NCBI GenBank assembly: GCA_009845425.1
Contig: VXZQ01000003.1
Location: 124,001 to 188,000, forward strand
DNA from: Holophagales bacterium
GTDB taxonomy: Bacteria > Acidobacteriota > Thermoanaerobaculia > Multivoradales > Multivoraceae
DNA: 64,000 bases
Direction of reading: 5' to 3'
Below the pieces are notes generated by a model. That model made no database searches. It had not been told where the DNA came from and saw only the letters and a list, made by a program, of their open reading frames with translations. Below, piece after piece: positions 49,480 to 58,699 of this stretch. Both the position numbers and the translations under genes were made by a program. Positions within the stretch are counted from its first letter, which is position 1, and each line of letters starts with the position of its first letter.

Positions 49480-50706
49480 CTACCAGGAACGGGGGTCGAG
49501 ATCGTAGGGCAGCGGTGTGAGGTTCGTCATGCCGTCCTCCGTGACGACCACGAGATCCTCGAGTCGTACTCCCCATCCGGCGTCTGGATCGTAGAGACCG
49601 GGCTCGATCGTCACCACGTCGCCAGCGACGAACTCGTCTGTTCCCGGTCCGGTCTTCCGGAAGCTGGGCAGCTCGTGCAGTTCGTAACCGACGCCATGGC
49701 CGAGCAGGTGGAAGTAGCCCCTCTGTGTGCCGGGGTTCTTGTCGGGCACGGCGAAGCCTTCGTTCTCGAACAGGCGGCAGACCCGCTCGTGCAGGGTCCA
49801 GCCCCGCACGCCGGGCCGGACCGCTTTGAGACTGGTCTCGAGCGCCTCCAGCACAAGGCCGTGCGCTCGCGCCAGCCCCTCCGGTGGCTCTCCAACACAG
49901 AAAGTCCTCGTGCAATCGGCGAACAGTCGGCCGCGCGGGAACAGGTCGACGACGATGGACTCGCCGACTCTCAGGACCCGTTCCAGGGTGCCCGTGCTGT
50001 GCCCCGTGGCCCCCTCTTCCGCCGGACCGACAATCGAACTCTCCGGCTGTTCCAGACCGTGGGCAGCGAACACCTGCGCCGCGAGGGCCTTGACCCGGGC
50101 CACGGTGACGCGTTCTTCGTCCAGCCAGAGCTCGCCACGCTCCCGGACCGCGCTCTCGGCCAGCGCTTCCGCCACCGACCTGAAGGCATCAACCGTCGCT
50201 TGCGCGGCGGAGGCGACTCCCTCGACCTCGGCTGTGGTCTTGGTGCGGCGGAGCGCCAGCATCAGGCCGCGTCCTGAAACAGGCTTCCACCCACCTTCCT
50301 CGAGCGTCCTCGCCGTTGCCACGGCAATGCCCGCCGCCGGCCGACCGGCAAGAGCTACTCGACCCGGAACCACGCCTGCCCGATCGAGTGCGGTCTGCAC
50401 GGCCGCCGCGAGGATCTCCTCGTGCGTCTTCCCGTCGCGGCGCAGAGTTTCCATCCCGAAGTCGGCGGGATGAACCAGCTCGACACCACCCGCTTCCGCC
50501 CGGGCCGCCTCCTCCCGCTCCATCGACGTGAAGTACACGAGCCAGACCCCGCCGCCGTGCGCCACCACGCATGCCTGTCCCAGACGAGCTCCTCCGACGA
50601 AGGGCGCCAGGTCCGGGTCACGGCTCGACCCGGCCAGGACCACGAGCGCCTCGACACTCTCCTCCGCAAGGAGAACCCCCAGGAGATGGCTACGCGGCCA
50701 GGTCAT
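49480..50706 (-). CDS. M24-family metallopeptidase (Xaa-Pro aminopeptidase-like)
   Basis: A cytoplasmic dinuclear-metal peptidase. The 408-residue product has a creatinase-like N-terminal domain and a pita-bread domain with the five ligands in VVDLFPRG (Asp, about 272), FADCTRTF (Asp, about 282), LGHGVGYELHE (His, about 347), TIEPGLYDP (Glu, about 376) and VRLEDLVVV (Glu, about 390). These are placed as in proline dipeptidases and Xaa-Pro aminopeptidases. It is the last gene of the rimO-ribF-trxA run, 22 bases after trxA. Substrate preference is not determined. Confidence 0.88.
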   Translation of the reverse strand: MTWPRSHLLGVLLAEESVEALVVLAGSSRDPDLAPFVGGARLGQACVVAHGGGVWLVYFTSMEREEAARAEAGGVELVHPADFGMETLRRDGKTHEEILAAAVQTALDRAGVVPGRVALAGRPAAGIAVATARTLEEGGWKPVSGRGLMLALRRTKTTAEVEGVASAAQATVDAFRSVAEALAESAVRERGELWLDEERVTVARVKALAAQVFAAHGLEQPESSIVGPAEEGATGHSTGTLERVLRVGESIVVDLFPRGRLFADCTRTFCVGEPPEGLARAHGLVLEALETSLKAVRPGVRGWTLHERVCRLFENEGFAVPDKNPGTQRGYFHLLGHGVGYELHELPSFRKTGPGTDEFVAGDVVTIEPGLYDPDAGWGVRLEDLVVVTEDGMTNLTPLPYDLDPRSW

Positions 50707-50728
50707 CCCACTGGCGCCGGAGCCCGGA

Positions 50729-51058
50729 TCAGACGTGGTCGTTCAGGAAGGCCTCGAACCGCATCTTCGGCGCGGCGCCGGTCATGCGGCCCAGGATCTC
50801 GCCATCCTTGAACAGGATGAAGTGCGGGATGCCCTGCACGCCGTAACGAACGGCCACGTCCTGGGCGTGGTCGACGTCGAGCTTGGCGATGCGGAGGCGC
50901 CCGTCGTACTCGCCGGCCAGTTCGTCCAGGATCGGCGCCACCATCCGGCACGGGCCGCACCAGGTCGCCCAGAAGTCGACCAGCACCGGGGTGTCCGACC
51001 CCAGTACCTGATCCTGGAAGCTCTGACTGTCCACATTGAAGATCTGCTCACTTGCCAT
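50729..51058 (-). CDS. trxA: thioredoxin
   Basis: A small cytoplasmic disulfide reductant. The 109-residue product has the active site DFWATWCGPCRMVAPILDEL (about 28-47), followed by KLDVDHAQDVAVRYGVQGIPHFILFKDG (about 57-84) with the cis-proline. It follows GAGGAA at 8 bases and sits 27 bases after ribF. Confidence 0.96.
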   Translation of the reverse strand: MASEQIFNVDSQSFQDQVLGSDTPVLVDFWATWCGPCRMVAPILDELAGEYDGRLRIAKLDVDHAQDVAVRYGVQGIPHFILFKDGEILGRMTGAAPKMRFEAFLNDHV

Positions 51059-51085
51059 CGGTTCGGTTCCTCGTGTCCGTTACAA

Positions 51086-52024
51086 CTAGTCCGTTCGTCG
51101 AAAATACTCCCTCGCGGCGTCGGCGTCGCGGCCGATTTGGGCGGAGAGGTCCATCATGGACGAGAAGAGCTTCTCCTCCCGCAGGTGACGGCAGAAGGAG
51201 AGGTGCACCTGCTCGCCGTACACGTCGCTCGAAAAGTCGAGGATGTGGCTCTCGATCACCCGCCTGTAGTTCTCGTAGACGGTGGGCCGGGTGCCGATGT
51301 TCGTGACCGACCGGAAGGTCGCCTCGAAGCTCGGGAAGTAGACCCTGGTCACGTAGACGCCGTTGTGGGGGTAGAGCTCGTTCTCGGGCGCCAGGTTGAT
51401 CGTCGGCCAGCCGAGCCGCTGGCCCATGCGGTCACCCTGGGCGATCGTGCCCGTCATCGTGTACGGGCGGCCGAGGAGAGCGTTCGCCTCCTCGATTCGA
51501 CCGTCGAGGACCAGGCTCCGAATACGGCTGCTGGAGACCCGCTCGCCGGCGGTCCGGACCTCGTCCATCTCCACCGCGGCGAAGCCTAGGGACGCGCCCA
51601 TCTCCTTGAGCAGCGCGATGTCGCCCTCCCGCCGGCGGCCGAACGTGAAGTGCGAGCCGACGTAGAGCTCGGCGACCGCCAGCCTCCCGTGCAGGAAGTC
51701 CCGGACGAACGTCCGCGCCCGGGTGTTCGAGAACTCATGGGTGAATCCGATCGTCAACACGTAGTCCAGGCCCGCATCCCGCAGCAGATCCTCCTTCTGC
51801 GCCTGAGTCACGAGCCGGGGCGGCGCGTCGTCCGGACGGACGACGCTCAGCGGATGGGGATCGAACGTGATGACCGCCGAGGGCGCCCCGAGTTCGCGCG
51901 CCCGGCCCGTGACCATCTCGAGCACGCTCTGCTGCCCGATGTGGATGCCGTCGTAGTTGCCGATCGTCGCGATGACCCCGCGCGGCAGTTCGGTCGAGGC
52001 GATGGCGTCGCGGATGGCCTGCAT
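51086..52024 (-). CDS. ribF: bifunctional riboflavin kinase/FAD synthetase
   Basis: It converts riboflavin to FMN and FAD. The 312-residue product has the nucleotidyltransferase motif ATIGNYDGIHIGQQ (about 19-32), VLTIGFTHEFSNTRARTFVRDFL (about 90-112), GRRREGDIALLKE, SSSRIRSLVLDGRIEEANALLGRPYTMTG (about 158-186) and the kinase region GQRLGWPTINLAP (about 193-205). Its ATG overlaps the rimO stop by one base (TGATG). Confidence 0.94.
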   Translation of the reverse strand: MQAIRDAIASTELPRGVIATIGNYDGIHIGQQSVLEMVTGRARELGAPSAVITFDPHPLSVVRPDDAPPRLVTQAQKEDLLRDAGLDYVLTIGFTHEFSNTRARTFVRDFLHGRLAVAELYVGSHFTFGRRREGDIALLKEMGASLGFAAVEMDEVRTAGERVSSSRIRSLVLDGRIEEANALLGRPYTMTGTIAQGDRMGQRLGWPTINLAPENELYPHNGVYVTRVYFPSFEATFRSVTNIGTRPTVYENYRRVIESHILDFSSDVYGEQVHLSFCRHLREEKLFSSMMDLSAQIGRDADAAREYFRRTD

Positions 52025-53487
52025 CAGGAGCCTGCCTCGGCAGTCGCTGACCCGGCCGTTGAAGCAGCCGCGTCGAAGCCCACGATGCGACCGACGGAGT
52101 CGTCGGCGAAGGCGTCGGTGATCTCCACATCGACGATCCGACCGGCGGTAAACCCCGCCAGCCCGGGAGTCGCCTCACCGTCGCCGGCAACGTCGTTGAT
52201 GAGGACGCGACCGTCGACCTCCGGCGCCAACCCCTGATGCCGCGCCTGGAGCAGGTGCTCGGTCTCTTCGCACGGCCCCTCGATCAGCATCGGCAGGGTC
52301 CTGCCGACAAGACGCCCGCGGCGCTCCAGCGCGATGCCCCGCTGCAACTCGAGCAGGCGCGCCTTGCGTTCCTCGGCGATCCGGCGCGGCACCTGGTCCG
52401 GCAGTGACGCCGACGGCGTGTCGCTTTCGGGGCTGTAGACGAACGCGCCGAGGTGGTCGAAGCGGACCTCGGAGACGAACCCGAGCAGCCGTTCGAAAGC
52501 GGCTTCGTCCTCGCCGGGAAAACCGACGATGAAGGTCGTCCGCAGGCTCATCTCCGGGTCGAGCTCGCGCGCCCGCTCGAAGATCCGCCGGTAGCGGTCA
52601 GCCGATCCGCCCCGGCGCATCGCCCGCAGCACCTCGCGGTCGCTGTGTTGCAACGGCATGTCGAGGTAGGACGCCACCCGCGGCTCGCTCGCCATGAGCC
52701 GGAGCAGGGACTCGTCGAGGGTCGTCGGGTAGGCGTAGAGGAACCGGATCCAGTCCGCCTCCGTCTCGGCGAGCAGCGCCTCCACCAGGCGCAGGAGACC
52801 GTGCCGGCCATAGCCGAGATCCTCGCCGTAGCGGGTCGTGTCCTGGGCTACCAGCACGAGTTCGCGGGCGCCCCGCTCGACCAGGTCCCGCGCCTCGAGG
52901 ACCAGACTTTCGACCGGCCGGCTGCGCAGGCGTCCTCGCCAGACGGGAATGGCGCAGAAAGTGCACGGATTGTTGCAACCCTCCGCGACCTTGAGGTACG
53001 CGTAGCCCCTGGTGGTCAACAGCCGGGAGTCGCGATGGTCGAACACCAGGTGGGACGCGGCCGGCTCCGGCGCCGGCGCACCGCCGAGCCGCACCAGGGC
53101 GCCGACCTGCCTCAGCGAATCGAGATCGACGAAGCCGTCGATCTCCGGGATCTCCGTCGCAAGCTCCCGGCCGTAGCGATTGGCCATGCAGCCCGCGACC
53201 AGCACCTGCCGCACCGGTCCGGCGATATCCGCCTTGCGGGCCGCGGCGTCGAGGATGGCGTCGATCGATTCCTCCCGGGCCTCGTTGATGAAGCCGCAGG
53301 TGTTCACGATCACCGTGTCGGCCCGGTCCAGGTCCGCGACCAGTTCGAAGCCCTGGCCATCGAGGACTCCGAGCATGACCTCGCTGTCGACGTGGTTCTT
53401 CGCGCAGCCGAGACTGACCAGACCCACACGGTGTCCGGCCGCGTCGACCGGCGGACCGGCCTCCACCCTCCTCGCGGGGGTCGACAC
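52024..53487 (-). CDS. rimO: ribosomal protein S12 methylthiotransferase RimO
   Basis: A radical SAM enzyme that adds a methylthio group to an aspartate of ribosomal protein S12. The 487-residue product has an N-terminal cluster domain (VSLGCAKNHVDSEVMLG, about 24-40), the radical SAM motif EGCNNPCTFCAIP (about 168-180) and a C-terminal TRAM domain. RimO is favoured over MiaB because of CNNPCTFC spelling and VSLGCAKNHVDSE. It lies 6 bases after the acyl-CoA dehydrogenase gene. Confidence 0.93.
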   Translation of the reverse strand: MSTPARRVEAGPPVDAAGHRVGLVSLGCAKNHVDSEVMLGVLDGQGFELVADLDRADTVIVNTCGFINEAREESIDAILDAAARKADIAGPVRQVLVAGCMANRYGRELATEIPEIDGFVDLDSLRQVGALVRLGGAPAPEPAASHLVFDHRDSRLLTTRGYAYLKVAEGCNNPCTFCAIPVWRGRLRSRPVESLVLEARDLVERGARELVLVAQDTTRYGEDLGYGRHGLLRLVEALLAETEADWIRFLYAYPTTLDESLLRLMASEPRVASYLDMPLQHSDREVLRAMRRGGSADRYRRIFERARELDPEMSLRTTFIVGFPGEDEAAFERLLGFVSEVRFDHLGAFVYSPESDTPSASLPDQVPRRIAEERKARLLELQRGIALERRGRLVGRTLPMLIEGPCEETEHLLQARHQGLAPEVDGRVLINDVAGDGEATPGLAGFTAGRIVDVEITDAFADDSVGRIVGFDAAASTAGSATAEAGS

Positions 53488-53493
53488 GGTTCC

Positions 53494-55365
53494 CTAGGAA
53501 GCGGCGGCCGCTGCCCGGCGCGGAGCCCGGCCCGAAGGATCGAGGTCGTCCAGGAGCTTCTCGCGGCCGATGTGCCGGCCTCCCATCACATCCTGCGCGG
53601 TCCGGTACTTCAGGTCGTCCTCGTTGTGCCACAGCTCGCGGAAGAGCTGCTTCACCCGGCGCCGCGACATGCGGCAGAAGAGGTCGCAGAGCGCCGCGGA
53701 GTGAGCTGCGTCCGCCGTGCCCGCCTGCTCCTCGGAATGGGCGCGGGAGACCGAGGCGGCCATCGCGAACAGTTCGTTGACGACGTCGACGAGGCGGAAC
53801 AGGAACATCTGCCGACGCTCCATCTTCTCCCGGTAGACGAGCATCCCGTGGAAGCTCTCGCGCGCCAGCTTGCGCGCCGCCCGATCGATGAAGCGAAGGT
53901 GCTTTCCGTACTTTCCGTACCCGGCGTAGCGGGGCCAGCGGCTCCAGGCCAGCCAGCGGGTCGGATACCACCAGGCGTAGAACAGGCCGATCTTCGGCAG
54001 CGCCAGGAGCTTGGCGCCCGTGCCGGCTCGCCGGTCGATCAACGTGCCCGCCACCTGCAGGTGCTTGTCCACCGCTTCGCGGGCCATGATCAGGTGCATG
54101 ATCTCGCTGGAGCCCTCGAAGATTCGGTTGATCCGGAAGTCCCGCATCATCCGCTCGATCCCGACCGGTTCCTCGCCGCGATCCCGCAGGGACGATTCCG
54201 TCTCGTAGCCGCGGCCGCCCCGCACCTGCATCGTCTCGTCGATGATCTGCCAGCCGCGCCAGGTGTTCCACTCCTTGCAGGCGGCACTCTCCAGGCGCAG
54301 GTCGAGTCGCTTGTCGTTCGACATGTGGCTGGCCAGCTTGACGATCGCCTCCATCGCGAAGGTGTAGGCCGCGATGTCGGAGATCTTCTGCGCGATCGCC
54401 TCGTGCTTTCCGATCGGCACGCCCCACTGGATCCGGCTGCTGCCGAACTCGCGCACCGCCTTGAGACAGTACTTGGCGGCGCCGACCGAGCTGTTCGGAA
54501 TCGACAGGCGACCGTCGTTCAGGGTCGTGAGGGCGATCTTGAGCCCCCTGCCCTCCTTGCCGATCAGGTTCTCCTTCGGCACCTTCACGTCGTCGAAGGT
54601 GATGACGCCGTTGGCGAGTGCGTTCAGTCCCATGAAGTGGCAGCGGCGCTCGACCTCGACACCCTCCCAAGCGGTCTCGACGACGAATGAGCTGATCTTC
54701 TCGGTCACCGGGTCCATCGCCATGACGACGAGCAGCTTCGCCTTCGTGCCGTTCGTGCACCAGAGCTTGGTGCCGTTCAGCACATAGAAGTCGCCGTCGA
54801 GCACGGCGGACGTCGAGAGTCTTGCCGGATCGGAACCGACCTCCGGCTCGGTCAGGGCGAAGGCGGAAATCTCGCCCGCGGCGCAACGCGGCAGGTACTT
54901 CCGTTTCAGCTCCTCGGTGCCGAACAGGTTGACCGGCTGCGGCACGCCGATCGACTGGTGAGCCGAGAGCAGAGCGGTCAGGTTGCCGTCGAACGAGCCG
55001 ATCAGTTCCATCACCTGGGCGTACTCGACCTGGTCGAACCCGAGGCCGCCGTACTCCGTCGGGATCTTCATGCCGAAGGCGCCGAGCCGGGCGAGACCGT
55101 CGATCACGTGGTCGGGGTAGTCCTCCGAGACGTCGATCTCTACCGGATCGACCTCGTCGCGAAGGAAGTCCGTCAGCGCGGAGTAGAACGACTCGAACTC
55201 CGGCCGCCACTCGTCGCGGGAGGGATAGGGGCTGATCAGGTCGAAGCGGAAGTTGCCCAGGAAGAGCTCCTTCATGAAGGAAGGGTTCTTCCACTCCTTC
55301 TGGCGGGATTCCTCGGCGACCGCGCGCGCCTTCTCTTCGCTGACCTGAACCTGTTGCTGGCTCAT
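53494..55365 (-). CDS. acyl-CoA dehydrogenase (long, two-part C-terminus)
   Basis: An FAD enzyme of fatty-acid beta-oxidation. The 623-residue product has the acyl-CoA dehydrogenase core with ALTEPEVGSDPARL (about 152-165), WCTNGTKAKLLVV, IKLASHMSNDKRLDLR and the RGGRGYETESSLRDRGEEPVGIERMMRDFRINRIFEGSSEIMH region (about 380-422). It also has an extra C-terminal part of about 170 residues, as in VLCAD/ACAD9-type enzymes, so long-chain substrates are likely. ATG 55365 has AGGAG 8 bases upstream. The ORF-track start lies in the intergenic inverted repeat. Confidence 0.9.
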   Translation of the reverse strand: MSQQQVQVSEEKARAVAEESRQKEWKNPSFMKELFLGNFRFDLISPYPSRDEWRPEFESFYSALTDFLRDEVDPVEIDVSEDYPDHVIDGLARLGAFGMKIPTEYGGLGFDQVEYAQVMELIGSFDGNLTALLSAHQSIGVPQPVNLFGTEELKRKYLPRCAAGEISAFALTEPEVGSDPARLSTSAVLDGDFYVLNGTKLWCTNGTKAKLLVVMAMDPVTEKISSFVVETAWEGVEVERRCHFMGLNALANGVITFDDVKVPKENLIGKEGRGLKIALTTLNDGRLSIPNSSVGAAKYCLKAVREFGSSRIQWGVPIGKHEAIAQKISDIAAYTFAMEAIVKLASHMSNDKRLDLRLESAACKEWNTWRGWQIIDETMQVRGGRGYETESSLRDRGEEPVGIERMMRDFRINRIFEGSSEIMHLIMAREAVDKHLQVAGTLIDRRAGTGAKLLALPKIGLFYAWWYPTRWLAWSRWPRYAGYGKYGKHLRFIDRAARKLARESFHGMLVYREKMERRQMFLFRLVDVVNELFAMAASVSRAHSEEQAGTADAAHSAALCDLFCRMSRRRVKQLFRELWHNEDDLKYRTAQDVMGGRHIGREKLLDDLDPSGRAPRRAAAAAS

Positions 55366-55398
55366 CGACTCGGCTCCTGTTTTCTGCTGACTGGCAAG

Positions 55399-55423
55399 GC
55401 CCGTCCCGATCGCCGGGACGGGC
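55399..55423. repeat. perfect 10-bp inverted repeat between hyuB and the acyl-CoA dehydrogenase gene
   Basis: GCCCGTCCCG (55399-55408) and CGGGACGGGC (55414-55423) pair perfectly around ATCGC. It lies just after the hydantoinase gene on the minus strand. No T-run follows on either strand, so it is a strong hairpin of unproven role (termination, processing or stability). Confidence 0.75.
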
Positions 55424-55430
55424 GGGCATT

Positions 55431-56972
55431 CTATCCCCCCCAACCGCCGCCGCCGGGAGTCTCGAGCACGAGAAGGTCACCGGGCATCACGTCCGCCTGG
55501 TCGACGGAGGAAAGCTCGCGGACACCGCCCGCGGCACGCACGATACGCGCGCGGCCGACACTCCCGCTCTCTCCGCCTTCGACACCGTAGGGACGCTCCA
55601 CCCGGTGCTGGCCGAGCACCGAAACCTGCTGCGGCACGAGGAACCGCAGCTCCCGGCGCAGGCCGTCGCCGCCGGGATAGCGGCCCCGCCCGCCCGATCC
55701 GCGGCGCACGGCGAACCGCTCGAGACGCACGGGATAGCGGTGCTCCAGCACTTCGGGGTCGGTGATGCGCGTGTTCGTCATGTGGGTATGGACGCCGCTC
55801 GCGCCCCGGAAACCCGGTCCGGCCCCGGCCCCGCCGCCGACCGTCTCGTAGTAGCCGAACGTATCGTCGCCGAACAGGGTGTTGTTCATCGTGCCTTGCC
55901 CGCAGGCACAGAGTCCGAGCGCCTTGATCAGGGTGTCGACGATCCGCTGACTGGTCTCGACGTTTCCGCCGACGACAGCCGGACAGCGCCCCGGATCGGC
56001 CGGGAACTCCGGGTTCAGCATGCCGCGCGGGATCTCGATCTCGACCGGTTCGAGCAGCCCCTCGTTGAGTTGGAGCGGCACGCCGATCAGCAGCCGCAGC
56101 ACGTAGATCGTGGCGCTCCGGACGATCGCCGGAGTGGCGTTCAGATTGCCGGAGTGGACGGGAGCGCTGCCCGTGAAATCGATCCGCGCCGAACCGCGGT
56201 CCACCGTCACCTCGACCTCGATCGGCGAGCCGTCGTCCAGGCGTTCGCGGGCGTGGAAGGACTGGCGGCCGGTGCTCCGCACGTGGTCCTCCAGCGCTGA
56301 ACGCATGCGGTCGGCGGCGCGCGAGTAGAGCGCCGACATGTAACGACGCACCTCCTCCTCGCCGGCGTCCGCGGCGAGCTGACGAAGGGCCGCCACCCCG
56401 CGCCGGTTGGCGGCCACCGCCGCGCCCAGGTCGGCCAGGTTCTCGGCCACCGAGCGGGAAGGCGCCGGGCCTCTGCTGAGCAGCGTTTCGATCCGCTCCC
56501 ACTGCGGCTCTCCGGCCCGCACGAGGTACTGAGGCGCGATGACCACACCCTCTTCCGCCAGGTTGCGTGCCTCGGGCGGCATGGAGCCCGGCCGGATGCC
56601 GCCCAGTTCAGCGTGGTGGGCCCGGTTGGCGACGTAGCCCAGCAGCCTGCCGTCCACAAGGACCGGGGAGATGACCGTGATGTCGGGCAGGTGGGATCCG
56701 CCGTAGCCGGGGTGGTTGGTCACCGCGACGTCGCCGGCGCCCAGCTCGAGTTCCGCCGCGACCCGTCGCACGCATTCGCCGAGCGCGCCGAGGTGGACCG
56801 GAATGTGCGGCGCATTGACCAGCAGCCGCCCTTCCGCGTCGAGCATCCCGCACGAGAAGTCGAGGCGCTCCTTGACGTTCACCGACATCGCCGTCCGCTG
56901 CAGCATCACGCCCATCTCGGACGCGATGGCCCCGAACCGGTTACTGAACAGCTCCAGCCGAACGGGATCCAT
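55431..56972 (-). CDS. hydantoinase B/oxoprolinase family protein
   Basis: The B subunit of ATP-dependent hydantoinase/oxoprolinase/acetone carboxylase-like enzymes. The 513-residue product has FGAIASEMGVMLQRTAMSVNVKERLDFSC (about 14-42), NHPGYGGSHLPDITVISPV (about 86-104), RAHHAELGGIRPGSMPP (about 117-133) and GCGQGTMNN-type residues (CACGQGTMNNTLFGDDTFGYYETVGGGAGAG, about 354-384). No A subunit is beside it; the next gene on this strand is an acyl-CoA dehydrogenase. Its substrate is unknown. A -10 element ends 6 bases before the ATG. Confidence 0.9.
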   Translation of the reverse strand: MDPVRLELFSNRFGAIASEMGVMLQRTAMSVNVKERLDFSCGMLDAEGRLLVNAPHIPVHLGALGECVRRVAAELELGAGDVAVTNHPGYGGSHLPDITVISPVLVDGRLLGYVANRAHHAELGGIRPGSMPPEARNLAEEGVVIAPQYLVRAGEPQWERIETLLSRGPAPSRSVAENLADLGAAVAANRRGVAALRQLAADAGEEEVRRYMSALYSRAADRMRSALEDHVRSTGRQSFHARERLDDGSPIEVEVTVDRGSARIDFTGSAPVHSGNLNATPAIVRSATIYVLRLLIGVPLQLNEGLLEPVEIEIPRGMLNPEFPADPGRCPAVVGGNVETSQRIVDTLIKALGLCACGQGTMNNTLFGDDTFGYYETVGGGAGAGPGFRGASGVHTHMTNTRITDPEVLEHRYPVRLERFAVRRGSGGRGRYPGGDGLRRELRFLVPQQVSVLGQHRVERPYGVEGGESGSVGRARIVRAAGGVRELSSVDQADVMPGDLLVLETPGGGGWGG

Positions 56973-56978
56973 CGGCGC

Positions 56979-56984
56979 AGTCTA
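56979..56984 (-). promoter_or_regulatory. -10 element abutting the hydantoinase gene
   Basis: The minus strand reads TAGACT, ending 6 bases before the ATG at 56972, so a transcript would begin at the start codon. No -35 or Shine-Dalgarno is clear. The same hexamer is used upstream of the acyltransferase gene (41917-41922). Confidence 0.4.
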
Positions 56985-57064
56985 CGCGGGCCGTCGCGGA
57001 GTCGCTAAGGTACCGCTCCGACACCAGCAAACCTCCCAGAACTGCCGCACCCTGGAGCGCCGCG

Positions 57065-58690
<1,626 letters not shown>

Positions 58691-58699
58691 CGGTGACCC

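Noticed and set aside
52453-54690. 745-residue plus-strand ORF opposite rimO and the dehydrogenase
   Set aside because: It is antisense to two conserved genes, with no recognisable motif and His/Asp/Arg-rich shadow composition.
52598-55480. 960-residue minus-strand ORF over rimO and the acyl-CoA dehydrogenase gene
   Set aside because: It runs in another frame across two real genes and has a biased Arg/Gly/Pro composition, as expected for a frame shadow.
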